DNA of 14,249 bases from Emcibacteraceae bacterium (lineage in GTDB: Bacteria; Pseudomonadota; Alphaproteobacteria; Sphingomonadales; Emcibacteraceae), in assembly GCA_016763335.1 (NCBI GenBank), contig JAESUD010000117.1:1-14249 (forward strand). Reading direction: 5' to 3'. Positions 1 to 7,011 of this stretch are shown here, one piece after another. The notes beneath the pieces were generated by a model. That model had not been told where the DNA came from and did not search any database. It saw only the letters and a program-made list of their open reading frames with translations. Numbering within the stretch: the stretch's first letter is position 1; each line of letters opens with the position of its first letter. A program made the translations under genes and the position numbers.

Positions 1-370
1 GCGGTTTAAATCTGGCACGTTCTGCAATGCCGCCGGAAATAATAGCGGGAATAGCGGCGGCAAATGTCATCAGGAAAAAGAATTTTACAAGATCATATCC
101 GCCCGCCGCGAAGGGGGAGTTTTCAGTGAGGCCGCTTATTTCCGCGGCGCTGCCGAGAAAGTTGATGCCATAAGCGACATTATAGCCAATGAAAAAATAA
201 ATAATGGTTGAAATGGCAAAATCAACAATAATTTTAACCAGAGCATTCACCTGATTTTTCTTTCGAACGCTGCCGACCTCAAGAAAGGCAAATCCTGCGT
301 GCATCGAAAAAACTAAAATAGCGCCGATTAGGATAAAAAACATATCTGTGCCAGTTTTAAGTGATTCCAC
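1..370 (-). CDS. amt: Ammonium transporter, Amt family (N-terminal part; cut by window start)
   Basis: This is the first 123 codons of an inner-membrane Amt/Mep/Rh ammonium channel; the rest lies beyond the left edge. Translation of the minus strand gives a hydrophobic first helix, then the Amt signature GFAFLEVGSVRKKNQVNAL, a second helix (IIYFFIGYNVAYG), and a third segment ending in the conserved FAAAIPAIISGGIAERARF. The MHAGFAFLEVG version of helix 1 differs from E. coli AmtB but is common in other Amt subgroups. I chose the GTG at 370 because AAAGGA lies 6 bases upstream; the next candidate is an internal ATG ten codons on, inside the first helix. The gene is divergent from the UbiH-like gene, and a sigma-54-like element sits in the gap, which would fit nitrogen control through NtrC. 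Family assignment is secure; the start and regulation are inferred. Confidence 0.9.
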   Translation of the reverse strand, partial: MESLKTGTDMFFILIGAILVFSMHAGFAFLEVGSVRKKNQVNALVKIIVDFAISTIIYFFIGYNVAYGINFLGSAAEISGLTENSPFAAGGYDLVKFFFLMTFAAAIPAIISGGIAERARFKP

Positions 371-410
371 AATTATTCCTTTATATTTACAAAACTTCTC
401 CCATGGATAC

Positions 411-426
411 TTCAAGAAGTATGCCA
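411..426 (-). promoter_or_regulatory. Sigma-54-like -24/-12 element upstream of amt, overlapping a palindrome
   Basis: Read on the minus strand the element is TGGCATACTTCTTGAA. It matches the TGGCAC-N5-TTGC consensus with correct GG-to-G spacing, but the normally near-invariant C of the -12 GC is A. The predicted start of transcription would be near 400, about 30 bases before the GTG start. It overlaps a perfect 7-bp dyad, ATACTTC-AA-GAAGTAT (407-422), which could instead be an operator for another regulator. Amt genes are often NtrC/sigma-54 controlled, which is the main reason to take the match seriously. Confidence 0.35.
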
Positions 427-575
427 TTCTGATAAGATGTTGAAATAAATACATTATTTTATAAATATGGCTTAGGGGGATAATTTTTATGCCTAAAAAA
501 TAGACAATTAATGAGTTGATAAAAAATATGGTTAAAAATTAATCATTATATTTACTAAACTTTTGAATAATATAA

Positions 576-604
576 TTGCATCCATATAATTGCAGATTTA
601 TAAT
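576..604 (+). promoter_or_regulatory. Sigma-70-type promoter of the UbiH-like gene, possibly giving a leaderless mRNA
   Basis: TTGCAT (576-581), a 17-base spacer and a perfect TATAAT (599-604) place transcription start at about 611, which is the A of the chosen ATG. A second overlapping pair, TTGAAT (563-568), 16 bases and TATAAT (585-590), would start at about 597 and give a 14-base leader. Neither transcript contains a Shine-Dalgarno sequence before the ATG. Both exclude the TTG at 590 as a translation start. The region is very AT-rich, so chance matches are possible. Confidence 0.45.
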
Positions 605-610
605 ATTGTT

Positions 611-1837
611 ATGAATAAAAAATCACAGCTCATAAAGGCAGATTTGTTGATATCGGGTGCGGGTGTTGTCGGAATGACGCTTGCTTACTCGCTTGCCAAC
701 GCGGGATTACAAGTTGTAATCGTGGATACGTTAGATGTTAAAAAATCATTGAATGATGAATTTGACGGACGTTCTTATGCTATTTCCTATGCGCCGTATG
801 TGATGCTGAAAACAATTGGGTTATGGGATAAAATTGGTAAGCATGCGCAACCAATCAATGAAATTCACGTAACAGACGGCGAAAGCCCGGTCTTCCTGCA
901 TTTCGATAAGGGAGAGCTAGGGGATGGGCCGCTTGGCCAAATGGTTGAGGTTAGGCATATACGCGCCGGATTATTTGAAGCCATTAATAATCATGAAAAT
1001 ATCACACTGCTTACGCCGGATAAGATCAGCAAAACGGAAAATTTCCCGGGCCATGTATTAGTGGAATTTGAAAGTGGTAAATCATTAGAGGTCGCACTGC
1101 TAGTGAGCGCTGAAGGACGCGGTTCTGTCCTTAGAGCGCAAAATGACATAAAAATTCGTGTTTGGGATTATAAACAAACTGGGATAGTTACGACCGTTGA
1201 ACATGAACTTGACCATCAGGGAATTGCTCATGAAAAGTTTTTTGCAAGCGGTCCTTTTGCTATACTTCCGCTGCAAAATAATCGTTCTTCAATAGTTTGG
1301 TGCGAGCCGCCGGAACGGGCAAAAACCATCATGTCACTTCCGGAAAGATCCTTTAATGCAGAACTGACCAAAAAATTTGGTACGTTTTTAGGCGAAGTAA
1401 AATCGCTCGGTCTGCGTTGGTCATATCCCCTTACCATGCAGCTTGCTGATGATTATACGGCAGAGCGTTTTTGCCTTATTGGCGATGCGGTTCATGGTAT
1501 TCATCCGATTGCTGGTCAGGGGTTTAATCTTGGCCTGCGTGATATTGCCGCATTAAGCGAGGTTTTGGTCGATGCGCACCGTTTAGGGGGCGATATTGGT
1601 TCCGAACTGGTGCTTGAAAGATATGTTCATTGGCGGCGCACGGACAATAATATTCTTGCGCTCGGTATGGACGGGCTTACGCGTTTATTTTCTAATGATA
1701 ATCCGCTTGTTACTGTTGCCAGACGCGCTGGGATTGCTGCCATTGAAGAAATGCTGCCGGTAAAAAAGTTTTTCATGCAGCACGCGCGTGGTACGGCTGG
1801 AAAGCTTCCAAAACTTCTTCGCGGCGAAATTCTCTAA
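611..1837 (+). CDS. UbiH/UbiF/COQ6-family FAD-dependent hydroxylase (probable ubiquinone biosynthesis)
   Basis: This is a 408-residue flavoprotein monooxygenase of the family that hydroxylates the ubiquinone ring, usual length about 400. Visible motifs are the N-terminal dinucleotide fold GAGVVG (16-21), the RSYAIS segment (54-59) and the C-terminal FAD motif [21 protein letters not shown] (two pieces, 291-311). The middle motif, usually ADG, reads AEG (168-170), an Asp-to-Glu change. UbiH, UbiF, UbiL and UbiM act on different ring positions and cannot be separated by eye, so I give no symbol. The ATG at 611 is preferred over the TTG at 590 because promoter elements cover the latter and the family begins close to the GAG fold. 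A YceI-like gene follows after 23 bp on the same strand. Family is secure; regiospecificity is unknown. Confidence 0.88.
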   Translation: MNKKSQLIKADLLISGAGVVGMTLAYSLANAGLQVVIVDTLDVKKSLNDEFDGRSYAISYAPYVMLKTIGLWDKIGKHAQPINEIHVTDGESPVFLHFDKGELGDGPLGQMVEVRHIRAGLFEAINNHENITLLTPDKISKTENFPGHVLVEFESGKSLEVALLVSAEGRGSVLRAQNDIKIRVWDYKQTGIVTTVEHELDHQGIAHEKFFASGPFAILPLQNNRSSIVWCEPPERAKTIMSLPERSFNAELTKKFGTFLGEVKSLGLRWSYPLTMQLADDYTAERFCLIGDAVHGIHPIAGQGFNLGLRDIAALSEVLVDAHRLGGDIGSELVLERYVHWRRTDNNILALGMDGLTRLFSNDNPLVTVARRAGIAAIEEMLPVKKFFMQHARGTAGKLPKLLRGEIL

Positions 1838-1860
1838 AAGACCTCCTTGAAAGGGACACA

Positions 1861-2475
1861 TTGTCTATTTACTCTTACCCAATGATTAGAATAATTGTTA
1901 TTTGTTTTATATGTCTTGTATCTGCGCCTTATTCTTTTGCGCAGGAGACGCAGAATTGCATAGAAAAGTATGAAATTGATAAAAAGTATACCAATATTTT
2001 ATGGTATGCTAACCGGATGGGCTTTTCGCGGACAATTGGTCGATTTGAAAAATTTGAAGGATTTATCGAACTCAATAGCTGTGATGCAAGTAAAAGTAAA
2101 ATTTATATTTCCATTGATACGACCAGCATAACCAGTGGTGTTGATGAAATCGATAATCAGTTAAGAAGTAAAGTTTTCTTCGATGTAGAAAATTATCCGG
2201 AAGCGATCTTTGAAAGCACGGGTATTACTCTTACCGAAAAAAATAGGGCGGATATAAAAGGTAATTTTACCATGCTTGGTAAAACCAAAGAAATTAGTTT
2301 GAATGTAAGATATAACAGGCGGGCTATTGACCCGATTATCAATCAGATGAGAGCGGGATTTTCCATTAAAACCACGCTAAAACGGTCAAGATGGGGCATG
2401 GATCAATTGTTGGCGTTTGTATCCGACGATATAAATATCGTCATAGAAGCGGAAGCTCTTAGGGTTTCTCCTTAG
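1861..2475 (+). CDS. YceI-like lipocalin-fold periplasmic protein with signal peptide
   Basis: This is a 204-residue secreted protein of the YceI family, whose members form a beta-barrel that binds polyisoprenoid or other amphiphilic chains. The N-terminus is a signal peptide with hydrophobic core IIVICFICLVSA and a likely cut after SFA (residue 27). Family features follow: VDTTSITSGVDEIDNQLR-like core, FDVENYPEAIFEST, the GNFTMLGKTKEISL turn, and a C-terminal WGMDQLLAFVSDDINIVIEAEA block. I chose the TTG at 1861 because AAAGG lies 6 bases before it; the ATG at 1882 has no ribosome site but would still leave a signal peptide. The start is therefore uncertain by seven codons. It is probably co-transcribed with the UbiH-like gene, and a link to isoprenoid quinones is possible but not shown. 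It converges on the Trm112-like gene with a 10-bp gap. Confidence 0.85.
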   Translation: MSIYSYPMIRIIVICFICLVSAPYSFAQETQNCIEKYEIDKKYTNILWYANRMGFSRTIGRFEKFEGFIELNSCDASKSKIYISIDTTSITSGVDEIDNQLRSKVFFDVENYPEAIFESTGITLTEKNRADIKGNFTMLGKTKEISLNVRYNRRAIDPIINQMRAGFSIKTTLKRSRWGMDQLLAFVSDDINIVIEAEALRVSP

Positions 2476-2485
2476 GGTAAAATTA

Positions 2486-2683
2486 CTATTCTATTTCTCT
2501 GGCTTCCTCGACAAGCATAATGGGAATGCCGTCACGAACTGGAAAAGCTAGCTTAGCTTTTTTGCTTATGAGTTCTTGTGCGGCTTCATCATATGTAAGC
2601 GCCGTTTTCGTGATGGGACAGGCCAAAACATCTAAAAGTCTTGGGTCAAGTTTACCGTAATTTATTTTATTGTCTGCCATCAT
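2486..2683 (-). CDS. Trm112-like / UPF0434 small protein
   Basis: This 65-residue protein matches the bacterial Trm112p-like (UPF0434, YcaR) family in length and pattern: [18 protein letters not shown] (12-29), then [27 protein letters not shown]. The eukaryotic relative Trm112 is a zinc-binding activator of methyltransferases. Bacterial members have no agreed role. Only one cysteine is present (CPIT in place of CPxC), so a classical zinc knuckle is lost; I recall the same CPVTK form as usual in alphaproteobacteria. Two ATG codons lie in tandem (2683 and 2680); AAGG sits 5 or 8 bases upstream, so either may be used. It is the last gene of the minus-strand set ProXp-ala, CnoX, Trm112, with 59 bp separating it from CnoX. 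Confidence 0.85.
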   Translation of the reverse strand: MMADNKINYGKLDPRLLDVLACPITKTALTYDEAAQELISKKAKLAFPVRDGIPIMLVEEAREIE

Positions 2684-2742
2684 TTAAACCTTAATGAATA
2701 ATATTGTCGGATGATTTACTTCAAGATATTTTATCATGAAAG

Positions 2743-3642
2743 TTATGAAAATAAAAGACTGGATAGTTTTCTGCGGGCTGTGAGCGTAAACGGGTCCATA
2801 GCCCCGGCTATTTCAAAAAACTTTACCAGTTGTTTGCGTGCGCCGTCATCCTGCCATTCTTTATCTGTTGCGATAATATGTAGCAAATGATCTGCCGCCT
2901 CATCGCGCTGATCTGTCGCCCATAGTACCAGTGCAAGATCAAAACGGGCTTGATGATCATCTGGATTATTTTCGCTGACGGATTTTAACGTTTCAATATC
3001 GCCAATATCATCAAGTTGTTTGGCAGTATCAAGCGCGGCCATTGCGGCACTAATTAATGGATGGTTTTTATCCGTTGCGCCGTAAAGCACTTGATCGGCA
3101 TTTTCAAGGTCGCCTAATTTTATCAGTGTATTGGCAAGGCCCGAAATGGCGATTATGTTGGTTTGGTCTAATTGCAGTGCTTGCGAATATGCGCTTCCTG
3201 CTTCTTCCATATTACCTGCTTCATATGCCTGACCTGCTAATTCAAGAATTCCTTCAATTTCTGACGGTCCCATGTCCGGGGCAATTTTAGCAATAAACTC
3301 ACGAATTTCAGTTTCTGTTTTAATGCCGGAAAAAGCATCAACCGGGCGTCCTTCGACAAATGCGACAACTGTTGGTACTGAGCGTATTTGCATCTGTGCG
3401 GCGATTTCCTGTGCTTGGTCGATATCAACTTTGGCTAGGATAACCGCACCGGCGGCTTCATTTACAACTTTTTCTAATATGGGGCCGAGTGTTTTACAGG
3501 GCTCACACCAAGGGGCCCAAAAGTCAACAAGGACGGGGACTCTCGTTGATTGTTCAATAACCTGACTGGCGAAGCCGGACGTATCCACATCAATGATATA
3601 AGGTGACTTTGTGTCGGGGGTTGAATTTCCCTGGTCTTGCAT
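2743..3642 (-). CDS. cnoX: CnoX/YbbN-type thioredoxin-TPR chaperone
   Basis: This 299-residue cytoplasmic protein has an N-terminal thioredoxin domain (about 15-120) and C-terminal TPR-like helices (about 130-290), the CnoX (YbbN) layout. CnoX is a holdase that hands oxidised or unfolded clients to GroEL. The active site is WAPWCEPC (43-49 region; C46 and C49), with the cis-proline at P90 in RSVPT. Two cysteines suggest redox activity, unlike E. coli CnoX; the middle residues are EP where thioredoxin has GP. The start is the ATG at 3642, with AAGAGA 5 bases upstream; an upstream TTG at 3666 would overlap the end of the ProXp-ala gene. The gap to that gene is 10 bp, so the two are very likely one transcript. 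Domain assignment is firm, chaperone function is by family. Confidence 0.88.
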   Translation of the reverse strand: MQDQGNSTPDTKSPYIIDVDTSGFASQVIEQSTRVPVLVDFWAPWCEPCKTLGPILEKVVNEAAGAVILAKVDIDQAQEIAAQMQIRSVPTVVAFVEGRPVDAFSGIKTETEIREFIAKIAPDMGPSEIEGILELAGQAYEAGNMEEAGSAYSQALQLDQTNIIAISGLANTLIKLGDLENADQVLYGATDKNHPLISAAMAALDTAKQLDDIGDIETLKSVSENNPDDHQARFDLALVLWATDQRDEAADHLLHIIATDKEWQDDGARKQLVKFFEIAGAMDPFTLTARRKLSSLLFS

Positions 3643-3652
3643 GGGGTTCTCT

Positions 3653-4156
3653 TTAAAGTTGGTCAAAATCTATAATGATTGGGGTAAAGCCGAAATGTTC
3701 AATAAACTTAATCAGATCGTCTTTATGAATATTGGTGGTCGCTTCGTTGTGAAGCGGATGATAATTAAGGGTTTCATGTTCAAGCATGCCTTTATCAAGG
3801 ACAACGATTAAATCTTTATTTGTAACGTTAATAAGGGAGAATGGTGTGACAGAACCGGGAGTGATGCCAAGCATGTCGACCATCCGTTCGGCGCTGGCGA
3901 AACTTAAGCGCCCAACATTTAATTGACTTGATTTAAATAACGCCTTCATATCCACCTTTCTATCTTCAGCTAACATGGCAAGGATGAAATTGTTTTTCTT
4001 ATCTTTTAAAAAAAGGTTTTTGCAATGGCCACCGGGTATTTCGCCCCTGAGTTCCCGTGAGTGTTCAACAGTAAAGAGTGGCGGATGGCGAAATGTCGTT
4101 GTTTTTATTGAAAGATTATCCAAAGTTTGGAATAAATCGTCTTCAGTAGCAGGCAT
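3653..4156 (-). CDS. ProXp-ala-type trans-editing prolyl-tRNA deacylase (YbaK/INS domain)
   Basis: This 167-residue single-domain protein belongs to the YbaK/aminoacyl-tRNA deacylase superfamily. The subgroup fits ProXp-ala (PrdX): GGHCKNLFLKDKK (42-54) holds the Lys-Asn pair (K46, N47) that shapes the substrate pocket, and NYHPLHNEATT (131-141) contains the conserved His (H133). Such proteins hydrolyse Ala-tRNA(Pro) made in error by prolyl-tRNA synthetase. They are typical in alphaproteobacteria whose ProRS lacks the inserted editing domain. The ATG at 4156 is preceded by AGAGAAG. CnoX follows 10 bp downstream, giving a protein-quality-control pair of tRNA proofreading and chaperone. The subgroup assignment rests on recalled active-site residues; an alternative is a related YbaK-family deacylase with other specificity. 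Confidence 0.85.
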   Translation of the reverse strand: MPATEDDLFQTLDNLSIKTTTFRHPPLFTVEHSRELRGEIPGGHCKNLFLKDKKNNFILAMLAEDRKVDMKALFKSSQLNVGRLSFASAERMVDMLGITPGSVTPFSLINVTNKDLIVVLDKGMLEHETLNYHPLHNEATTNIHKDDLIKFIEHFGFTPIIIDFDQL

Positions 4157-4246
4157 ATTTCTTCTCTGAATTTAAAAGGATGTTGTTTAAAAAATTTATA
4201 CCTCTAGCGCGTCTGAGGACCAAGGGAAATTTTTTATAAGAAAGAC

Positions 4247-4274
4247 TTGCAATTCAGAAATTGTTGCGTATATT
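4247..4274 (+). promoter_or_regulatory. Sigma-70-type promoter of tRNA-Gly
   Basis: TTGCAA (4247-4252), a 16-base spacer and TATATT (4269-4274) form a good housekeeping promoter. Transcription would start near 4281, about 38 bases before the mature tRNA. The run CCCC directly after the -10 box is a GC-rich discriminator, as expected for stringently controlled stable-RNA promoters. Confidence 0.6.
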
Positions 4275-4286
4275 CCCCTTCACAGA

Positions 4287-4320
4287 CAACGATTTCGTTG
4301 TATGCATATCTTGGATATGC
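4287..4320 (+). other. Two tandem hairpins in the tRNA 5' leader
   Basis: The first dyad is CAACG-ATTT-CGTTG (4287-4300). The second is GCATATC-TTG-GATATGC (4304-4320). Both have perfect arms. The last two bases of the second hairpin are the first two bases of the mature tRNA, so this fold competes with the acceptor stem and could affect RNase P processing. Function is not known. Confidence 0.5.
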
Positions 4321-4393
4321 GGGCGTAGCTCAGTGGTAGAGCATCTCGTTGCCAACGAGAATGTCGAGAGTTCGAATCTCTTCGCCCGCTCCA
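4319..4393 (+). tRNA. tRNA-Gly (anticodon GCC)
   Basis: A full cloverleaf can be drawn by hand. The acceptor stem GCGGGCG (4319-4325) pairs with CGCCCGC (4383-4389). The D stem is GCTC/GAGC with an AGTGGTA-type loop. The anticodon stem TCTCG/CGAGA (4344-4348, 4356-4360) encloses the loop TTGCCAA with anticodon GCC at 4351-4353. The T arm has the loop TTCGAAT and one G-T wobble. The discriminator base is T (U73), normal for bacterial glycine tRNA, and the CCA end is encoded (4391-4393). It reads GGC and GGU codons. No clear intrinsic terminator follows. Confidence 0.97.
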
Positions 4394-4494
4394 ATTTTCT
4401 CCCCTGCTTGATTTTTCAATATCTTTTAACGTGACGATTGCTCATTTTTATTTTAGCATTGCAGGCAAAATAATATTATGGGAGCGGCGCAGTT

Positions 4495-5856
4495 ATGCTG
4501 AAAAAACTATTAGTTACGATCGGGTTATTGGCGCTAGCCTCATTATGCTTTATATATATCAGCAGAGATATGCTTTATAATTATGATGTTACTGCTGATC
4601 ATAATTATGATTTTTCAGATAAGCAGGCTATTATAACACCGCTTCAGATCGAGAATGGCAGCCTAATACTTCCTGAAAAACAGGCCAAAAACAAATCATC
4701 ATTTTTAAGAGTGTCGTTGAGTTCTTCTTTGACGGGGAAATTTATCAGGCCAAGTGTTGAAGTTTCTGATGGTGTTTTAACAGAAATGGAATTTTTTGAG
4801 CATGGTGTAGCGGGTGTTCGTTATTTGAATATCAGCAAATTTATTGAAAAAGGCACGCTCGAAATTCACTTTTCCGGAAATCATGCCAGCATCGCCGATG
4901 GTGCTGTGGAACTTATTCAGTTTGATAATATCTCCTTAGCAGGTAAGCGTGTGCTTGTGCTTGCACCACATCCCGACGACGCGGAAATTGCGGCATTCGG
5001 CCTTTATAGCAGCCATGATGATGTTTATGTGGTGACGGTGACATCCGGTGATGCGGGTCCGTTTATGTATGATGAAATTTATGATGATGAGGTCACCCAT
5101 TATCTTAAGAAAGGCGAAGTACGCACCTGGAACAGTTTAACCGTACCGATGCTTGGCGGCGTTCATCCGGAACATATACTGAACCTTGGCTATAATGATG
5201 CCCGGCTCAAGAAAATGGCCTCGGACCGAGAGTTCGTTGCGGCCGGCCTTTATACGGATATTAGCGATATGGATACTTTCCGCCAGCAAAACTCATCAAG
5301 TCTGGCGGCAGGGCTTAAGGGGATTAATAACTGGCAATCGCTTGTCGCCAATCTGGAATATCTGCTTGGTGAAATTAAACCGGATATCATCATAACCCCC
5401 TCGCCGAAACTCGATATGCATAGTGATCATCAATATACCACCCATGCTCTGGTTGAGGCTTTAAAAAATATTGAAAGACATGATGGCCATTTATTGCTCT
5501 ACACAAATCATCAGGCCGTCTTTAATGAACGTTTTCCTTACGGGGATGCCGGGGCGACCATATCACTACCGCCAACGCCAAGAGGCAGCAACCATTTCAC
5601 CCGGTTATATTCCCATCCGATGACGCTGGCACAGCAACAAGGCAAAATACTGGCTCTTGATGGTCAGAATGATTTAAGGCTCGGTACAGATTTTCGCTTC
5701 CCCTTGCGCGCATTCGGCCAGGCCTTTGAAACATTATGGGCTGATTTAAATGGCTCAAACGAAAGTTATTTCCGCCGCGCCATTAGAAGCAATGAATTTT
5801 TCTTTGTCGTGGATATTGAAGATATTTATGATGATGAGAAGCTAGGGGAACTATAA
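4495..5856 (+). CDS. Membrane-anchored PIG-L (LmbE-like) family deacetylase
   Basis: This 453-residue protein starts with one membrane segment (about 5-23) after MLKK and has no obvious cleavage site, so it is probably anchored and faces the periplasm. Residues 150-450 form a PIG-L domain: RVLVLAPHPDDAEIAAFG (152-169) has the zinc-binding HPDD (H159, D161, D162), and DMHSDH (307-312) gives the other metal histidine. PIG-L enzymes remove acetyl groups from N-acetylglucosamine-containing glycans, lipids or small thiol precursors. The first 150 residues look beta-rich and match nothing I recognise; a carbohydrate-binding role would be a guess. The ATG at 4495 has GGAG 10 bases before it, a little far. 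It stands alone on its strand, and its last 6 bases overlap the end of the converging phosphofructokinase gene. The substrate is unknown. Confidence 0.85.
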   Translation: MLKKLLVTIGLLALASLCFIYISRDMLYNYDVTADHNYDFSDKQAIITPLQIENGSLILPEKQAKNKSSFLRVSLSSSLTGKFIRPSVEVSDGVLTEMEFFEHGVAGVRYLNISKFIEKGTLEIHFSGNHASIADGAVELIQFDNISLAGKRVLVLAPHPDDAEIAAFGLYSSHDDVYVVTVTSGDAGPFMYDEIYDDEVTHYLKKGEVRTWNSLTVPMLGGVHPEHILNLGYNDARLKKMASDREFVAAGLYTDISDMDTFRQQNSSSLAAGLKGINNWQSLVANLEYLLGEIKPDIIITPSPKLDMHSDHQYTTHALVEALKNIERHDGHLLLYTNHQAVFNERFPYGDAGATISLPPTPRGSNHFTRLYSHPMTLAQQQGKILALDGQNDLRLGTDFRFPLRAFGQAFETLWADLNGSNESYFRRAIRSNEFFFVVDIEDIYDDEKLGEL

Positions 5857-7002
5857 ATACATTGGCCTGCCAAGAATATTTTTAATATCGGGACGGTAGT
5901 TTTTTGTATCATAGAGACTATCAACAATCAGGCTGGGTTGTTCTTTTAGAACACAGTTATTATCAGTAACCTGATAATTGCCGTTGACGATGGCGGTCAT
6001 TTTACCGAAGTTCTTTTGCTCAACCATTTGAATGGCCATAGTGCCGAAGGATGTAGCGACCAGTTTATCGAGCGCGTCTGGTTCACCGCTTCGTAACAGA
6101 TAAGCGAGCGGTTGGGTTAGGACGCTGACATTATGACGATCTCTTAATTCATTATAGATCATGTCACCAATACCGCCGAGCTTTTCGTTACCGTAATGAT
6201 CTTTATTGCCTTGATATATATTCTTGCCGTCTTTTAAAGTTACACCCTCGGCGACAACGGCAATGGCATATTTTTCTGAATTATTGTTGCGGTCAGCGAT
6301 AATGAGCTCGCTGAAATGATCAAGATCAATCGGCACTTCCGGAATTAGCACCCGGTCCGCGCTCGCAATATGGCCGGATAGCAGTGCCGGTTCACCGCTA
6401 TGACGACCAAATAGTTCGATAATGGCGATACGTTCATGGCTGGCGGCGGTGGTTCTGATTTTATTAATGCTATCGACGCAGCGGGTCACACAGGTGCTAA
6501 AGCCGATGCAGTAATCGGTGCCGTTTACGTCATTATCCATGGTTTTGGGGATGCTTATAACGGGGAATGTTTGTTTGGTAAGATGGGCGGCAAAACGCAA
6601 TGAGCCATCACCGCCAATGGGGATAAGCACATCGATTTCCATATGATCCAATACTTTTAATATGTGGTCGGTGCAATCAAGTGTGCCTTCCTTGAATTTT
6701 GACGGTGGCATTTTGCCTTTTAAAAAATCCGGCAGAAACTCTTCGGCAATTTGCACGGGGTTAAAACGCGACGTATGTAAAAATGTACCACCAATATTTT
6801 CAATGCCCCGCAGTGCGGCGGTGGAAAGTGGAGTAGAGAGGTCTTTATTTTCGCCGTCAGGGTTATAATCAAATAGCCCTTTCCAGCCACGTTTAATGCC
6901 AACCGTTTGCCAGCCATTATTTTCAGCGCCCTTGACGATGGCTTTAATGCAGGCATTAAGACCCGGAACGTCACCGCCGCTGGTTAAAATACCTATTTTC
7001 AT
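5851..7002 (-). CDS. 6-phosphofructokinase, PfkA superfamily, mixed ATP/PPi signature
   Basis: This 383-residue enzyme would phosphorylate fructose 6-phosphate to fructose 1,6-bisphosphate in glycolysis. It is longer than E. coli PfkA (320). Visible motifs are LTSGGDVPGLNACI (6-19), PIGGDGS (128-134), PKTMDNDVNGTD (152-163) with catalytic Asp156, and LFGRHSGEPAL (197-207). At the position of E. coli Gly104 it has Gly (G133), the ATP-type residue. At the position of Gly124 it has Lys (K153), the residue typical of pyrophosphate-dependent enzymes. The phosphate donor therefore cannot be read with certainty. The ATG at 7002 has AGGAG 7 bases upstream, and this ribosome site overlaps the stop codon region of pspF, so the two genes are surely co-transcribed. 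Classical PFK is often missing in alphaproteobacteria, which use the Entner-Doudoroff route. Confidence 0.9.
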   Translation of the reverse strand: MKIGILTSGGDVPGLNACIKAIVKGAENNGWQTVGIKRGWKGLFDYNPDGENKDLSTPLSTAALRGIENIGGTFLHTSRFNPVQIAEEFLPDFLKGKMPPSKFKEGTLDCTDHILKVLDHMEIDVLIPIGGDGSLRFAAHLTKQTFPVISIPKTMDNDVNGTDYCIGFSTCVTRCVDSINKIRTTAASHERIAIIELFGRHSGEPALLSGHIASADRVLIPEVPIDLDHFSELIIADRNNNSEKYAIAVVAEGVTLKDGKNIYQGNKDHYGNEKLGGIGDMIYNELRDRHNVSVLTQPLAYLLRSGEPDALDKLVATSFGTMAIQMVEQKNFGKMTAIVNGNYQVTDNNCVLKEQPSLIVDSLYDTKNYRPDIKNILGRPMYL

Positions 7003-7011
7003 TATTCTCTC

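Noticed and set aside
590..610. TTG start for the UbiH-like gene, seven codons upstream of the ATG
   Set aside because: Promoter -10 elements lie at or after this TTG, there is no ribosome site, and the added residues are not family-like.
3272..3565. Plus-strand 97-codon frame opposite cnoX
   Set aside because: It is the shadow of a well-conserved thioredoxin domain.
3643..3666. TTG start giving a longer CnoX
   Set aside because: It overlaps the end of the ProXp-ala gene; the ATG at 3642 has a ribosome site and a normal N-terminus.
4319..4393. tRNA-Gly as an integration site of a mobile element
   Set aside because: No second copy of the tRNA 3' end and no integrase is present in the window.
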